Below are positions 26,930 through 36,196 of a DNA stretch of 64,000 nt, piece after piece. A program made the position numbers and the translations under genes. The stretch covers positions 651,398 through 715,397 of the forward strand of contig NZ_JACPOF010000004.1 in the NCBI RefSeq assembly GCF_016185115.1. Reading direction: 5' to 3'. The DNA is from Polaromonas sp. GTDB taxonomy: Bacteria > Pseudomonadota > Gammaproteobacteria > Burkholderiales > Burkholderiaceae_C. Below the pieces are notes generated by a model that worked only from the letters and a program-made list of their open reading frames with translations, was not told where the DNA came from and ran no database searches. Every line of letters begins with the position of its first letter. The stretch's first letter is position 1.

Positions 26930-28129
26930 ATGGAACACTATCAGGTCATCATTGCCGGAGCCGGCCCCGTTGGTAGCGTCGCAGCCTACCGGCTGGCCGA
27001 ACGCGGCATCAAGGTGCTGCTGCTGGAAAGCGAGCCAGGCGTCAAGGAGGACATGCGCGCTTCCACCTTCCACGCCAGTACCCTGGAAATGATGGAAGAG
27101 CTGGGCGTTCTCGATGACCTGCTGGCCCAGGGGCTCAAAGCCCCGGTTTACCAGTACCTGAACCGCCAGACCGGCAAGGCCCTGACCCTGGACCTGACGG
27201 AAGTGGCCGACGTCCTCAAACATCCCTACCGCCTGCAGTGCGAGCAGTTCAAGCTGGCCCGCCTGCTTTACAAAAGACTGGCCGACCACCCCAATGCCAC
27301 TGTTCTGTATTCCCACCGGGTGGTGCATTTCTCCCAGGACGATAAGGGCGTGACCGTGCATGCCGAAAACCCGTTCGAGATTGCACACTTCACCGGCGAC
27401 TACCTGATTGCCGCCGATGGGGCCAGCTCGCTGGTGCGCAAATGGCTGGGCGTGAAGTTTGAAGGCTTCACCTACCCGGAAAAATTCCTGACTCTTTCTA
27501 CGGAATGGCCACTGGAAAAGCACTTCGACAAGCTGCCTTATGTCAGCTACGTCGCCGACCCGACGGAATGGTGCGTGCTGCTGCGCGTTCCCACCTTGTG
27601 GCGCGTGCTGGTGCCCGCCGCGGAAAGCCAGAGCGACGAGTACCTGCTCTCAGATGAGAAAAAGAACGCCATATTCCAGGGGCTCATCGGGCATGGCGAG
27701 GAAGTCAAGACAAAACACCGCACGATTTACCGGGTTCACCAGCGCGTGGCCACCACCTTCAGGGTTAACCGGGTTCTGCTGGCCGGCGATGCGGCACACC
27801 TGAACAATCCTCTGGGTGGCCTGGGCATGAACTCCGGCATCCACGACGTCTGGAACCTCACGGACAAGCTGCTGCAGATCTTCCAGCAGGGCGGCAACGC
27901 GGATGCATTGCTGGATCTTTACGACCGCCAGCGGCGCACCATCATGAACGAGTTTGTGCAAACCCAGACCATCAAGAACAAGAAAGCGCTTGAAACCAGC
28001 GCCGAAAACCGGCAATCCCAGGCCGAAAGCGAGATGGCCCGCATTGTGGGCGACCGCGAAGCACGCCGCAATTACATGCTGGAGCAATCCATGCACAACA
28101 GCCTGAAACGCGCCGAGGCAATTATTTGA
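26930..28129 (+). CDS. FAD-dependent monooxygenase
   Basis: 399 residues from the ATG at 26930 (MEHYQVIIAGAGPVG). FAD motif GAGPVGSVAAYRLAERG, DG motif LIAADGASSLVRKWLG and GD motif VLLAGDAAHLNNPLGGLGMN are present. The length fits PHBH/UbiH/NicC-size single-component hydroxylases without the C-terminal thioredoxin domain. It is divergent from the maleate isomerase-like gene, 228 bp apart. It precedes the Liv-type importer, which could supply its substrate. Hydroxylation of a ring compound is the family role; the substrate is not known. Confidence 0.86.
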   Translation: MEHYQVIIAGAGPVGSVAAYRLAERGIKVLLLESEPGVKEDMRASTFHASTLEMMEELGVLDDLLAQGLKAPVYQYLNRQTGKALTLDLTEVADVLKHPYRLQCEQFKLARLLYKRLADHPNATVLYSHRVVHFSQDDKGVTVHAENPFEIAHFTGDYLIAADGASSLVRKWLGVKFEGFTYPEKFLTLSTEWPLEKHFDKLPYVSYVADPTEWCVLLRVPTLWRVLVPAAESQSDEYLLSDEKKNAIFQGLIGHGEEVKTKHRTIYRVHQRVATTFRVNRVLLAGDAAHLNNPLGGLGMNSGIHDVWNLTDKLLQIFQQGGNADALLDLYDRQRRTIMNEFVQTQTIKNKKALETSAENRQSQAESEMARIVGDREARRNYMLEQSMHNSLKRAEAII

Positions 28130-28330
28130 AGCCCTTCCGGACCTGGCATAGCCAAAATTCGCAGAGCGAATACTTCCAATTGAATACCCGTAAAAAGAGC
28201 GTTTTCAGAGGGGCCGGGGTTAGTATTTATTCAGGCTCACGCCCGCGTGTGATTGATGCATTTCCCGTATTTTTTGCAATAACGCCTTGACCCGATGACC
28301 CTTACCTAACCGGACTAACTGGAGATCACC

Positions 28331-29518
28331 ATGAAACTGAAATTTCTCAAGACCCTGCTGGCCTCATCGGCCCTGCTGCTTGCGGGAGTTGCAAGCCCTG
28401 CATTCGCCCAGCAAGGCGTGACCGCGCAGGAAATCACCATAGGTGCGCTCGGTCCCCTGACCGGCAGCACGGCTTTTATCGGTGCGCCATCGCGCGACGG
28501 CATGCAGATGGCTGTGGACACCATCAACAAACGCGGCGGCATCAACGGCCGCAAGCTCAAGCTCGTGTTCGAACACGCCTTCTCCCCTGCGGAGAGCGTG
28601 GCCGCCGCCAAAAAGCTGGTTGAGCAGGACAAGGTTTTTGCACTCGTTCTTGCATCCGGTTCGACCGGCGCTGCTGCGGCCGCAGACTATGTGCGCAGCG
28701 CAGGCGTACCGACATACAACCTGTTTGGCTCCACCCCGGTGATTCGTGAACCGTTTGCTGCCAACGTCTTCCACGGTGCCGTTGCCAGCACCGAAGTGAC
28801 TGCCGGTGCTCTGGTCGCGCAACTGGCCCGTGCCGGCGAGAAGAAACCCCAGCGCGTCGGCGTGCTTGTCGGCAGCTATGCCTATCCCCAGGCCAATCTG
28901 GCCGTGCTGAAGCCCCTGCTTGAAAAGCAGGGCGTGGCGCTGACCCTGGAAACCTTTGACCAGAACGCCAAGGACTTCACCGCCCAGCTCGTGAACCTCT
29001 CGCGAAACAAGGTTGATGCCGTCGTGGTGCTGGGCAGCTTCACCGAGGCCGGTTTTGCGATCAAGCAGGCGCCGCAGGTCGGCCTGATGAATGTTCGCTG
29101 GGTACTGGATGGCTCGGCTGTGAACAACGCCATCATCCCCATCATCGGCAATGCCGACGGCATTCGCGGTTACTACAACGCGCCCTACTACCCCGGCCAG
29201 AATGCCAAACCGATGGAAGATTTCGAAGCCCTCTGGAAAACCACCTATGGCACCCCGCCGCAAGGCCGCCCCAACCTGTTTGACATCGTGGGCTACGGCT
29301 CGACCTTTGTGCTGGCACAGGCGATACAGGCAGCCGGCAACGACCTCACCTGGAAGGGCCTGATCGGCAAGTGGGACACCCTCAAAGGCGCAGCGCCTTC
29401 AAAAATGGGCGGCTTTGACGTGATCTACCCCGAGACCTTCACCCCCAAAGACCACCAGGGCAACAAGCTGCTGGGCGCTACCGAAGTCGTCAAGAACAAG
29501 TGGGTGGTGGTGAAGTAA
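28331..29518 (+). CDS. ABC importer substrate-binding protein (LivK/aromatic-type)
   Basis: 395 residues. The signal peptide is residues 1-26 (LAGVASPAFAQ). The mature part starts with GVTAQEITIGALGPLTGSTA, and has type I periplasmic-binding-protein features (DTINKRGGINGRKLKLVFEH, ALVLASGSTGAAAAADYV). It resembles the branched-chain amino acid and aromatic-acid binding group common in Burkholderiales. It is followed by permease and ATPase genes of the same system. TGGAGATCACC provides a ribosome-binding site. The 200-bp region before it holds no gene and would carry the operon promoter. Confidence 0.9.
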   Translation: MKLKFLKTLLASSALLLAGVASPAFAQQGVTAQEITIGALGPLTGSTAFIGAPSRDGMQMAVDTINKRGGINGRKLKLVFEHAFSPAESVAAAKKLVEQDKVFALVLASGSTGAAAAADYVRSAGVPTYNLFGSTPVIREPFAANVFHGAVASTEVTAGALVAQLARAGEKKPQRVGVLVGSYAYPQANLAVLKPLLEKQGVALTLETFDQNAKDFTAQLVNLSRNKVDAVVVLGSFTEAGFAIKQAPQVGLMNVRWVLDGSAVNNAIIPIIGNADGIRGYYNAPYYPGQNAKPMEDFEALWKTTYGTPPQGRPNLFDIVGYGSTFVLAQAIQAAGNDLTWKGLIGKWDTLKGAAPSKMGGFDVIYPETFTPKDHQGNKLLGATEVVKNKWVVVK

Positions 29519-29577
29519 ATGCGAGAAGACCCGATACCGAAAGCCAGCACTGCCTTGAGCCATGAGAGCCATCTGTC

Positions 29578-30453
29578 ATGACTGAATTTGCCCTCATCAT
29601 CCTTGGCGGCTTGAAGTTCGGGTCCATCTACGCCCTGGCCGCGCTCGGCCTGGTCGTAATACACAAGGCCACGCGCACCGTCAACTTTGCGCATGGCGCC
29701 TTTGTATTGCTCGGCGCGTTCGGCGCCTTCTACATACAGGTCGACAAAAGCTGGCCGGCCTGGGTCGCCTACCTGATCGTTCCCATCGTGGTCGGCATTT
29801 TTTCTTCGGCCATTGAAGTGGTCATACTGCGCCCCCTGCGCCGGGCAGACCTGTTCACGGTGGTCATTGCTACGGTGTTTCTGGGTGTCGTCATTTCCGA
29901 AGGTTTCCGCCTGACTTACAAGGCAGAAATCCTCGCTGTACCGTCCACCTTCACAGGTGCCCCCTTCTTTATCGGTCCTGTCATCCTCACTCAGGATGCG
30001 CTGTGGACAATCTGCGGCGCCATTGTGGTGAGCGCCGCCTGCATTGCCATCTTCCGCTATGCCAAGGCGGCGCGCGGCATGCGTGCCATGGCCGCCAATT
30101 ACCGGGGCGCGCAGCTCTGCGGCTTTTCTGTTGACAAAACCTATGCGCTGGCCTGGTTCTTTGGCGGCGCCATTGCCGGTATTGCCGGTGTGTTTGCGGC
30201 ACCCGCCAAAGGTGTATCGCCAGAGCTGTCCATCATCGTCATCGCATCGGCATTTGTGGCGGCTGTGATCGGCGGCTTCGACAGCCTCAAGGGCGCCATC
30301 TACGGCGGCCTGCTGTTGGGCCTGATTGAAACCCTGGCCGCTGCCTATGGATCCAGCGCCCTGAAGAGTGCGATCAGCTTCCTTGTGCTGTTTGCCGTCA
30401 TGCTGTTCCGGCCCGAAGGCCTTTTCCCTGAAGCGAAGAAACGACATGTCTGA
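29578..30453 (+). CDS. livH: ABC importer permease, LivH type
   Basis: 291 residues with about eight hydrophobic segments, beginning FALIILGGLKFGSIYALAALG, the classic LivH N-terminus. VNFAHGAFVLLGAF and the EAA-like loop AANYRGAQLCGFSVDKTYALAW are present. It forms the membrane channel together with LivM. It overlaps the start of the next gene (ATG at 30446 inside its last codons), showing translational coupling. The symbol reflects family, not proven leucine transport; the context suggests a ring compound or carboxylate as cargo. Confidence 0.9.
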   Translation: MTEFALIILGGLKFGSIYALAALGLVVIHKATRTVNFAHGAFVLLGAFGAFYIQVDKSWPAWVAYLIVPIVVGIFSSAIEVVILRPLRRADLFTVVIATVFLGVVISEGFRLTYKAEILAVPSTFTGAPFFIGPVILTQDALWTICGAIVVSAACIAIFRYAKAARGMRAMAANYRGAQLCGFSVDKTYALAWFFGGAIAGIAGVFAAPAKGVSPELSIIVIASAFVAAVIGGFDSLKGAIYGGLLLGLIETLAAAYGSSALKSAISFLVLFAVMLFRPEGLFPEAKKRHV

Positions 30454-32305
30454 GGACATCACCCTTGCCCATAAAAAGCCGGCCATGACGTCAAAGAGCA
30501 TTGACAGCAGCCACGATAAAAGCCGGCTGCTTGCCCAGTGGTTCAAATGGTTTGCACCGTCGCTCTGCGTGCTGGGCGTCTTCCTGATTGCGACCCAGGT
30601 TGGCACCTATCCGCAATATGTGGCGACGCTCCTGGTGGTGTCCATGCTCATAGGGACCGCCCTGACGGTGCTGGTGGGTTTTGCACGCTGCATCACGCTT
30701 GCCAGCGGCGCCATGCTGGCACTGGGCGCTTATGGGTCGACCATCCTGGTCGCCAAATTCGGATTTCCGTTTATTCCGGCACTTCTCATGGGAGCAGTCA
30801 TAGGCGGAATTGGCGGCTTCATCCTCGGCCTGCCCGCAGTTCGATTCCGGGGACACAACCTGGCCATGGTGACGCTGGTGTTCCAGTCAGTGGTCATCAT
30901 CGGACTGCGTGAATGGAAATCCATGACCGAAGGCGCAGCCGGCCTGCAGGTGCCGCTGGTCACCATCGCGGGCATACAGCTCAAGAGTGATATCTCCTAT
31001 CTGGCCTTTGCAGCCATCGTGGCCGCCATCGTCCTGCTGATACCCATAGGCCTGCTGATTGGCCGCTTCGGCAGAAACCTCAAGGCCATTGCCGGCAATG
31101 AAGTGGCCGCACAGGCCTTCGGCATCTCGATTGCCCAGCACCTGATTGCGGCATTTGTCATCAGCTCTGCCGTGCTGGCCATTGCAGGTGGCCTGCAGGC
31201 GCCGCGCTCACGCATCATCGACCCTGAAAGCTACGGCATCCTCGCCTCCATCGCCACCCTCGCCTACCCCATCGTCGGCGGCATGAGCAGCATCTGGGGC
31301 GGTTTGCTGGGCGGCACCACCCTGCGCCTGCTGCCCGAACTGCTCAGGCCGGTGGCCGATTACCAGGAGCTGCTGTTTGCCGGTCTCGTGCTGCTGACCG
31401 TGTTGTTTTTTCCTGGCGGTATCGCCGGGCAACTCGCCAAACTGCGCCGGGCAAAACCCGCAGAAGCAAGCGGCCAGGCGCAGCCCGGCAAGGCTCCTGC
31501 ATTACAAGCACCTGCGCCAACGCGAGTAGACAACTCTGCGCTGCTGCATGTGGGCAATGTCAGCAAGTCTTTTGATGCACTACGCGCCGTGGACAAGCTC
31601 ACGCTATCGGTACACCCTGGCGAAATCCTGGGCCTGATGGGCCCTAACGGCGCGGGCAAGACCACGCTGTTCAACATGCTCTCGGGCTTTACCAAACCGG
31701 ATACCGGCAGCATCAGCGCGTTCGGCCTGTCACTTGAAAAGGAAGGCGCCACCAGCCGCATGTCGCACGGCATCACACGCACCTTCCAGCATGTGGCGAT
31801 CTTCCGTGACCTGAGCTGTTACGACAACGTGGCCATTGGCCTGGGCGGCAACGGCATCATGCGCGTTCTGGGCGGGAGTTTTACCGACCTGGCGGCGCGC
31901 GCTGCCGGTGAGTCTGCAAAACAGAAGATCATGGCCGCCCTTGAAGGTGTCGGCCTCGCCGCGCAAAGCAGCGTGATGGCAGGTCAGCTCTCGCTGGGCG
32001 ACCAGCGCAGGCTGGAGATTGCCCGCGCCATCGTGTCAGGCCCCAAATTGCTGTTGCTGGACGAACCGGTATCCGGCGTCAGTGAAGAAGAGATTCACCG
32101 TATTGGCGACCTGCTCAAAAAGATCAACCGCGAAACCGGCATGGCCATGCTGTTGATCGAGCACAACATCGGCTTTCTAGCCCAGATGAGCAGCCGCATC
32201 TTCGTGATGGCCGCAGGTGCAGCCATCACTGAAGGCACACCCGAGCAGGTCATGGCCAACGAATCTGTCCAGCAGCTTTATTTTGGGAAGACAGCCGATG
32301 CTTGA
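30446..32305 (+). CDS. LivM-LivG fusion: ABC importer permease plus ATPase
   Basis: 619 residues from the ATG at 30446. Residues about 30-345 are a LivM-type membrane domain (CITLASGAMLALGAYGSTI, FRGHNLAMVTLVFQ). After an Ala/Pro-rich linker, residues about 375-615 are a LivG-type ATPase with Walker A GPNGAGKTT, signature LSLGDQRRLEIARAI and Walker B LLLLDEPVSG. Fusion of the two subunits is known in Burkholderiales and keeps the 1:1 stoichiometry. It starts 8 bp inside livH and ends 8 bp inside livF. Confidence 0.92.
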   Translation: MSEDITLAHKKPAMTSKSIDSSHDKSRLLAQWFKWFAPSLCVLGVFLIATQVGTYPQYVATLLVVSMLIGTALTVLVGFARCITLASGAMLALGAYGSTILVAKFGFPFIPALLMGAVIGGIGGFILGLPAVRFRGHNLAMVTLVFQSVVIIGLREWKSMTEGAAGLQVPLVTIAGIQLKSDISYLAFAAIVAAIVLLIPIGLLIGRFGRNLKAIAGNEVAAQAFGISIAQHLIAAFVISSAVLAIAGGLQAPRSRIIDPESYGILASIATLAYPIVGGMSSIWGGLLGGTTLRLLPELLRPVADYQELLFAGLVLLTVLFFPGGIAGQLAKLRRAKPAEASGQAQPGKAPALQAPAPTRVDNSALLHVGNVSKSFDALRAVDKLTLSVHPGEILGLMGPNGAGKTTLFNMLSGFTKPDTGSISAFGLSLEKEGATSRMSHGITRTFQHVAIFRDLSCYDNVAIGLGGNGIMRVLGGSFTDLAARAAGESAKQKIMAALEGVGLAAQSSVMAGQLSLGDQRRLEIARAIVSGPKLLLLDEPVSGVSEEEIHRIGDLLKKINRETGMAMLLIEHNIGFLAQMSSRIFVMAAGAAITEGTPEQVMANESVQQLYFGKTADA

Positions 32306-32993
32306 AGTCAACAATCTGAGCGCAGGTTACGGCTCGGTCATGGCCGCGCAGGGCTTGTCCCTGCAGGTCGGCGCAGGTGAAGCTGTCGCCATCCTTGGTG
32401 CCAACGGCGCAGGCAAGACCACGGCCGTGGAAGCCATTGCCGGCCTGATATCGAAAACCGGCGGCACCGTCATGTTCGGCGGCAAGGACATCAGCAAGCA
32501 CAAGGCAGGTGCCATTGCAAAAGCCGGGCTGTCGCTGGTGCCCCAATGGCGCGAGCTCTTCCCAACCTTCAGCGTGCAGGAGACGCTCGAGATAGGCGCC
32601 AACGCTGCAGGCGACCGCAAGCCGCCGGAGCTGGAGGAAATCTTCACCCTCTTCCCGAAACTCAAGGAACGCCGCGCACAGCTGGCGTCATCGCTCTCAG
32701 GCGGCGAGCAGCAAATGCTGACCATAGGCCGCTCATTGATGGCCTCGCCCAAAATGATTATTTTTGACGAACCCTCTGCCGGCCTGGCACTGGGCATCGT
32801 CAAGACCATGGTCGCCTCCATCAAGGCGATTCAGGAACGGGGCGTATCGATTCTGCTGGTCGAGCAGAACCTGGACATTGCACACGCCATCGCGTCGCGG
32901 GCCATCGTGATGTCAGCCGGTCGCGTCGCATGGACGGGTCTGATGGAAGAAGCCAAGGAGTCGGAAGCAGTCAAAGAGGCGTTTTTCGCCTGA
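32298..32993 (+). CDS. livF: ABC importer ATPase, LivF type
   Basis: 231 residues from the ATG at 32298 (MLEVNNLSAGYGSV); upstream frames overlap the fused subunit. Walker A is GANGAGKTT, the signature LSGGEQQMLTIGRSL, Walker B MIIFDEPSAGLA, and the switch histidine region is replaced by LLVEQNLDIA as usual in LivF. It pairs with the LivG domain of the preceding protein to energise import. It is the last gene of the binding protein-LivH-LivMG-LivF operon. The following LysR gene is convergent. Confidence 0.92.
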   Translation: MLEVNNLSAGYGSVMAAQGLSLQVGAGEAVAILGANGAGKTTAVEAIAGLISKTGGTVMFGGKDISKHKAGAIAKAGLSLVPQWRELFPTFSVQETLEIGANAAGDRKPPELEEIFTLFPKLKERRAQLASSLSGGEQQMLTIGRSLMASPKMIIFDEPSAGLALGIVKTMVASIKAIQERGVSILLVEQNLDIAHAIASRAIVMSAGRVAWTGLMEEAKESEAVKEAFFA

Positions 32994-33034
32994 GGCCACT
33001 GTTGGACGCCTGTCGGGCAGCTATCGGCATTTAG

Positions 33035-33961
33035 CTAGTTACCGCGCTCTATGGCCTCACCGGTCGCTTTCAGGATGTCGAAGAAAGATTTTTTAAATTC
33101 GGTGGGTTCTGCATTCCTCAACCTCAGCACACCTATGCCTGATCGCCTCTGGTAATCCAGTGGCAGCACCGTGACCTGCCCTGCCGCTACAAAATAGTCG
33201 GCCATGCGTGCCGACATGGCGGCGACAAAAGTGCCCTCCTGCAACAGGACGGCCACCATGAGCATTGACGAGGTTTCCAGCGTGTAACGGGGCGCGGGTT
33301 CGCCGGCCAGCGCAAACTCATGCTCCAGCTCCCGGCGCAGCGGGCTTCCACCGGCAGGCCCCAGCCATTCAACACTGCCGAGATCGCTCCAACCCAGTTT
33401 GCGCCTGCTTGCAAGCGGATGTTTGGGCCCGACCACCACGCGCATTTCCTCCTGGTAGAGCACGTCGTAACGAATGCTTTGTTCAAACACCGGCTGTTCA
33501 ATGCGTACCACGCAGAAGTCCAGGCGCGCCGAACGCAGCTGAGGCAGCAGGGATTCCATCGGGCCTTCAAGAATCTCGATGTGTACACCAGGATGTGAGG
33601 CCCGAAACTGGTGGATAGCCCTTGGCAGCAAAAGCGGCGTTGCGGGCGGGGATGTTCCGATAACCAGCGATGAGGATGCGCCATTGGCGATCAGCTTCAC
33701 CGTCCGTTTTGAACGCTCCATCTCGCCTACAACCGCCCTCGCGTGGACGATAAGCTGCTCGCATACCGGGGTCGGCCTGAAGCCGCGGGTCGTTCTCTCA
33801 AAAAGCCTCACGCCCAGTTCGGCTTCGAGTTCTGACAACCACTTGGACAGCGCCGGCTGGCTCATGCCTACCTCGCTCGCGGCCGTCGTCATGTTGCGCG
33901 ACTCGTACAGCGTGACCAGTACCGACAGCTGCCGTATGCGAATGCGCTGGGTCCAGTCCAT
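33035..33961 (-). CDS. LysR-family transcription regulator
   Basis: 308 residues. The HTH is at about 15-60 (NMTTAASEVGMSQPALSKWLSELEAELGVRLFER), with the standard effector domain behind it. GFRPTPVCEQLIVHA links the two. It resembles the GbpR/CbhR-like LysR branch. It diverges from the Bug receptor gene at 34107. The shared 145-bp region is strikingly AT-rich (33965-34000, TTTTATATATGAATAATC and following), a likely pair of overlapping promoters with a LysR site. Confidence 0.88.
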   Translation of the reverse strand: MDWTQRIRIRQLSVLVTLYESRNMTTAASEVGMSQPALSKWLSELEAELGVRLFERTTRGFRPTPVCEQLIVHARAVVGEMERSKRTVKLIANGASSSLVIGTSPPATPLLLPRAIHQFRASHPGVHIEILEGPMESLLPQLRSARLDFCVVRIEQPVFEQSIRYDVLYQEEMRVVVGPKHPLASRRKLGWSDLGSVEWLGPAGGSPLRRELEHEFALAGEPAPRYTLETSSMLMVAVLLQEGTFVAAMSARMADYFVAAGQVTVLPLDYQRRSGIGVLRLRNAEPTEFKKSFFDILKATGEAIERGN

Positions 33962-34106
33962 TAATAACCTTTTATATATGAATAATCAAAATAATATCAT
34001 TGGACGGTTAAGTGATGCCTGCCTACCATTCAGAACATCAACGACAGCACAACCTGCAGAATCCTTCAGGCAAAGCTGCTTAAAAGTTCACTGGAGACAA
34101 CAGACA

Positions 34107-35105
34107 ATGCAGACCAATCGCCGCACATTCGGCAAGACCGCGCTCAAGGCCACACTGCTTGCGCCCGCGCTTGCACTGATCTCGACTTCAAGGGTATTCG
34201 GCCAGACGCCCTTGCCGCCCGGCCCCATTCGTTTCATCGTTCCCTACAGCCCCGGCTCCGGCTCCGACACCATTGGGCGCACGGCAGGCCTGAAACTCGG
34301 CGAGCGCGTGGACAGGCCCACGGTCGTCGACAACCGCCCCGGCGCTTCCGGCATGCTGGGTACCGAAGCTGTGGTGCGTGCACCTGCCAACGGCTCCACG
34401 CTGCTGATCACGGCCAGCACCATCGTGATCAACCGTGCGCTCTACCCCAAGGCGAGTTTTGACCCGCTCAAGGACCTGACGCCCATCGTCAGCGCCGGTT
34501 CAACCCAGTTCCTGCTCGTCGCCAGTACCCAGTCGGGTTTCAAAAACATGGCTGACATGCTCAAGGCCGTGCGCAAGTCGCCGGGCAAGGTCAATTACGG
34601 CTCGCCCGGCGTCGGCACCGTGCATCACCTGGCCATGGAACTCTTCAAGATCAGGACCCGCACCAGCGTTTATCACATCCCCTACAGCGGCGCCGGCCCG
34701 GCAGTGACCGGCCTTCTCGGCGGCCAGGTCGACGTGATGTTCCTGCCGCTCACGTTTGCGATGCCGCACGTCAAAAGCGGCAAGCTGATTGCCCTTGCAA
34801 TCGGGAGCGACAAACGCCACCCCAGCGCGCCCGATGTGCCCACGCTCACCGAAGCTGGCGTCAAGGATACGAATGTCTCATCCTGGTATGGCATTTATGG
34901 CCCACCCGGCATGGCACCAGACCTCGTCGCCAAACTCAATGCCGAGTTCAGGGAAATCCTGGCCACCGACGAGATGCGCCAGAAGTTCTTCGCGCAAGGC
35001 ATAGACATCGACAGCAGCACGCCCAATGAGTTGAAAGTGCTGGCCGAAAAAGACGCTGCGCGCTGGGCCGCCGTCATCAAGCAGCAAAACATCACCGCCG
35101 AATAA
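34107..35105 (+). CDS. Bug/TctC-type periplasmic solute receptor
   Basis: 332 residues from the ATG at 34107; the longer frame from 33579 is antisense to the LysR gene. The N-terminus NRRTFGKTALKA has a twin arginine before a hydrophobic run ending FGQ, compatible with Tat export. Signatures are RFIVPYSPGSGSDTIGR, TVVDNRPGASGMLGTE, NYGSPGVGTVHHLAMELF and VYHIPYSGAGP. It is divergent from a LysR gene and 35 bp ahead of a metal-dependent hydrolase gene. It is the fourth orphan Bug receptor of the window and less like the 9748/14601 pair. Confidence 0.88.
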   Translation: MQTNRRTFGKTALKATLLAPALALISTSRVFGQTPLPPGPIRFIVPYSPGSGSDTIGRTAGLKLGERVDRPTVVDNRPGASGMLGTEAVVRAPANGSTLLITASTIVINRALYPKASFDPLKDLTPIVSAGSTQFLLVASTQSGFKNMADMLKAVRKSPGKVNYGSPGVGTVHHLAMELFKIRTRTSVYHIPYSGAGPAVTGLLGGQVDVMFLPLTFAMPHVKSGKLIALAIGSDKRHPSAPDVPTLTEAGVKDTNVSSWYGIYGPPGMAPDLVAKLNAEFREILATDEMRQKFFAQGIDIDSSTPNELKVLAEKDAARWAAVIKQQNITAE

Positions 35106-35140
35106 GCACCTTTTTTGCACCCCATAACCGAGACCACACC

Positions 35141-36178
35141 ATGAGCCAGCCTTCCGTAATGATCGACATCTTTAACCATGTCATGCCGCCGCCCTACCTC
35201 GAAGAGATGAAGAAGCGCAGCAAGGAAGCGGGGATGATCAAACGCATGAGCAGCCTGCCCATGCTGTGGGATTTCGAGGCGAGGGCCCGCATGCTGGACC
35301 AGTTTCCCGGCGTGAAGCAGGTGCTGACCCTGTCCGCGCCTTCGCCTGAAATGCTGGCCGGGCCGGACGAGTCACCCGAACTTGCACGCATCGCCAATGA
35401 CGGCATGGCCGAAGCCTGCGCCCGCTGGCCTGACAAATACGTCGCCTTCGTGGCCAGCCTGCCAATGAACAACCCGGACGCAGCACTCGTCGAGATGGAC
35501 AGGGCCATAGGCGAGCTGGGGGCCAAAGGCTCGCAGATCCTGACCAATGTCAATGGCCGCTCGCTGGACAACCCCGAATTCTTCCCTGTGTTCGAGCGCA
35601 TGGCCAACCATTACAAGTTGCCCATCTGGATGCATCCACACCGCCCGGCAACCCACGCCGACTACAGCGACGAGGAAAAATCCCGCTACGAAATCTGGCA
35701 GGTGCTGGGCTGGCCTTTCGAGAGCAGCGTGGCGATGTCGCGCATGGTGTTTTCAGGCCTGTTCGACAAGCTGCCCGAGCTCAAGGTCATCACCCACCAC
35801 TGCGGCGGCATGCTGCCCTACTTCAGCGGCCGCGCAGAGACACTCTGGGCGCAATTGGGTTCGCGCAGCGCCGACGGCAGCGAAGCCAACGTGCTGAAGA
35901 ACCTCAAGAAAAAGCCCATCGAATACTTCAAGATGTTTTATGGCGACACGGTGCTGGGCGGCTCAACGGCTGCGCTGAAATGCGGACTCGATTTTTTCGG
36001 TGCCGATCACGTCGTATTTGCCAGTGATTGCCCATTTGACCCTGAAGGTGGCCCCATGTTCATCCGTGAAGGGCTGCGCTCCATCAAGGAAGCCGGGTTG
36101 TCCGACGCCGACTACCAGAAGGTCTGCTGCGGCAACGCGTTTTCATTGATGCGCCTGCTCGACAAACAGCCGTCGTAG
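35141..36178 (+). CDS. Amidohydrolase-2 (ACMSD-type) metal-dependent hydrolase/decarboxylase
   Basis: 345 residues. The TIM-barrel amidohydrolase-2 pattern is seen in PIWMHPHRPATHADY, VITHHCGGMLPYFSGR and VVFASDCPFDPEGG. The latter contains the usual catalytic Asp. The first-strand motif, usually H-x-H, reads IDIFNHVMPPPY, keeping one His. Relatives include 2-amino-3-carboxymuconate-semialdehyde decarboxylase and gamma-resorcylate-type decarboxylases of aromatic acids. Co-transcription with the Bug receptor suggests decarboxylation or hydrolysis of the imported acid. The actual substrate is unknown. Confidence 0.82.
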   Translation: MSQPSVMIDIFNHVMPPPYLEEMKKRSKEAGMIKRMSSLPMLWDFEARARMLDQFPGVKQVLTLSAPSPEMLAGPDESPELARIANDGMAEACARWPDKYVAFVASLPMNNPDAALVEMDRAIGELGAKGSQILTNVNGRSLDNPEFFPVFERMANHYKLPIWMHPHRPATHADYSDEEKSRYEIWQVLGWPFESSVAMSRMVFSGLFDKLPELKVITHHCGGMLPYFSGRAETLWAQLGSRSADGSEANVLKNLKKKPIEYFKMFYGDTVLGGSTAALKCGLDFFGADHVVFASDCPFDPEGGPMFIREGLRSIKEAGLSDADYQKVCCGNAFSLMRLLDKQPS

Positions 36179-36196
36179 CACTGCGGCAAGGCCAGC

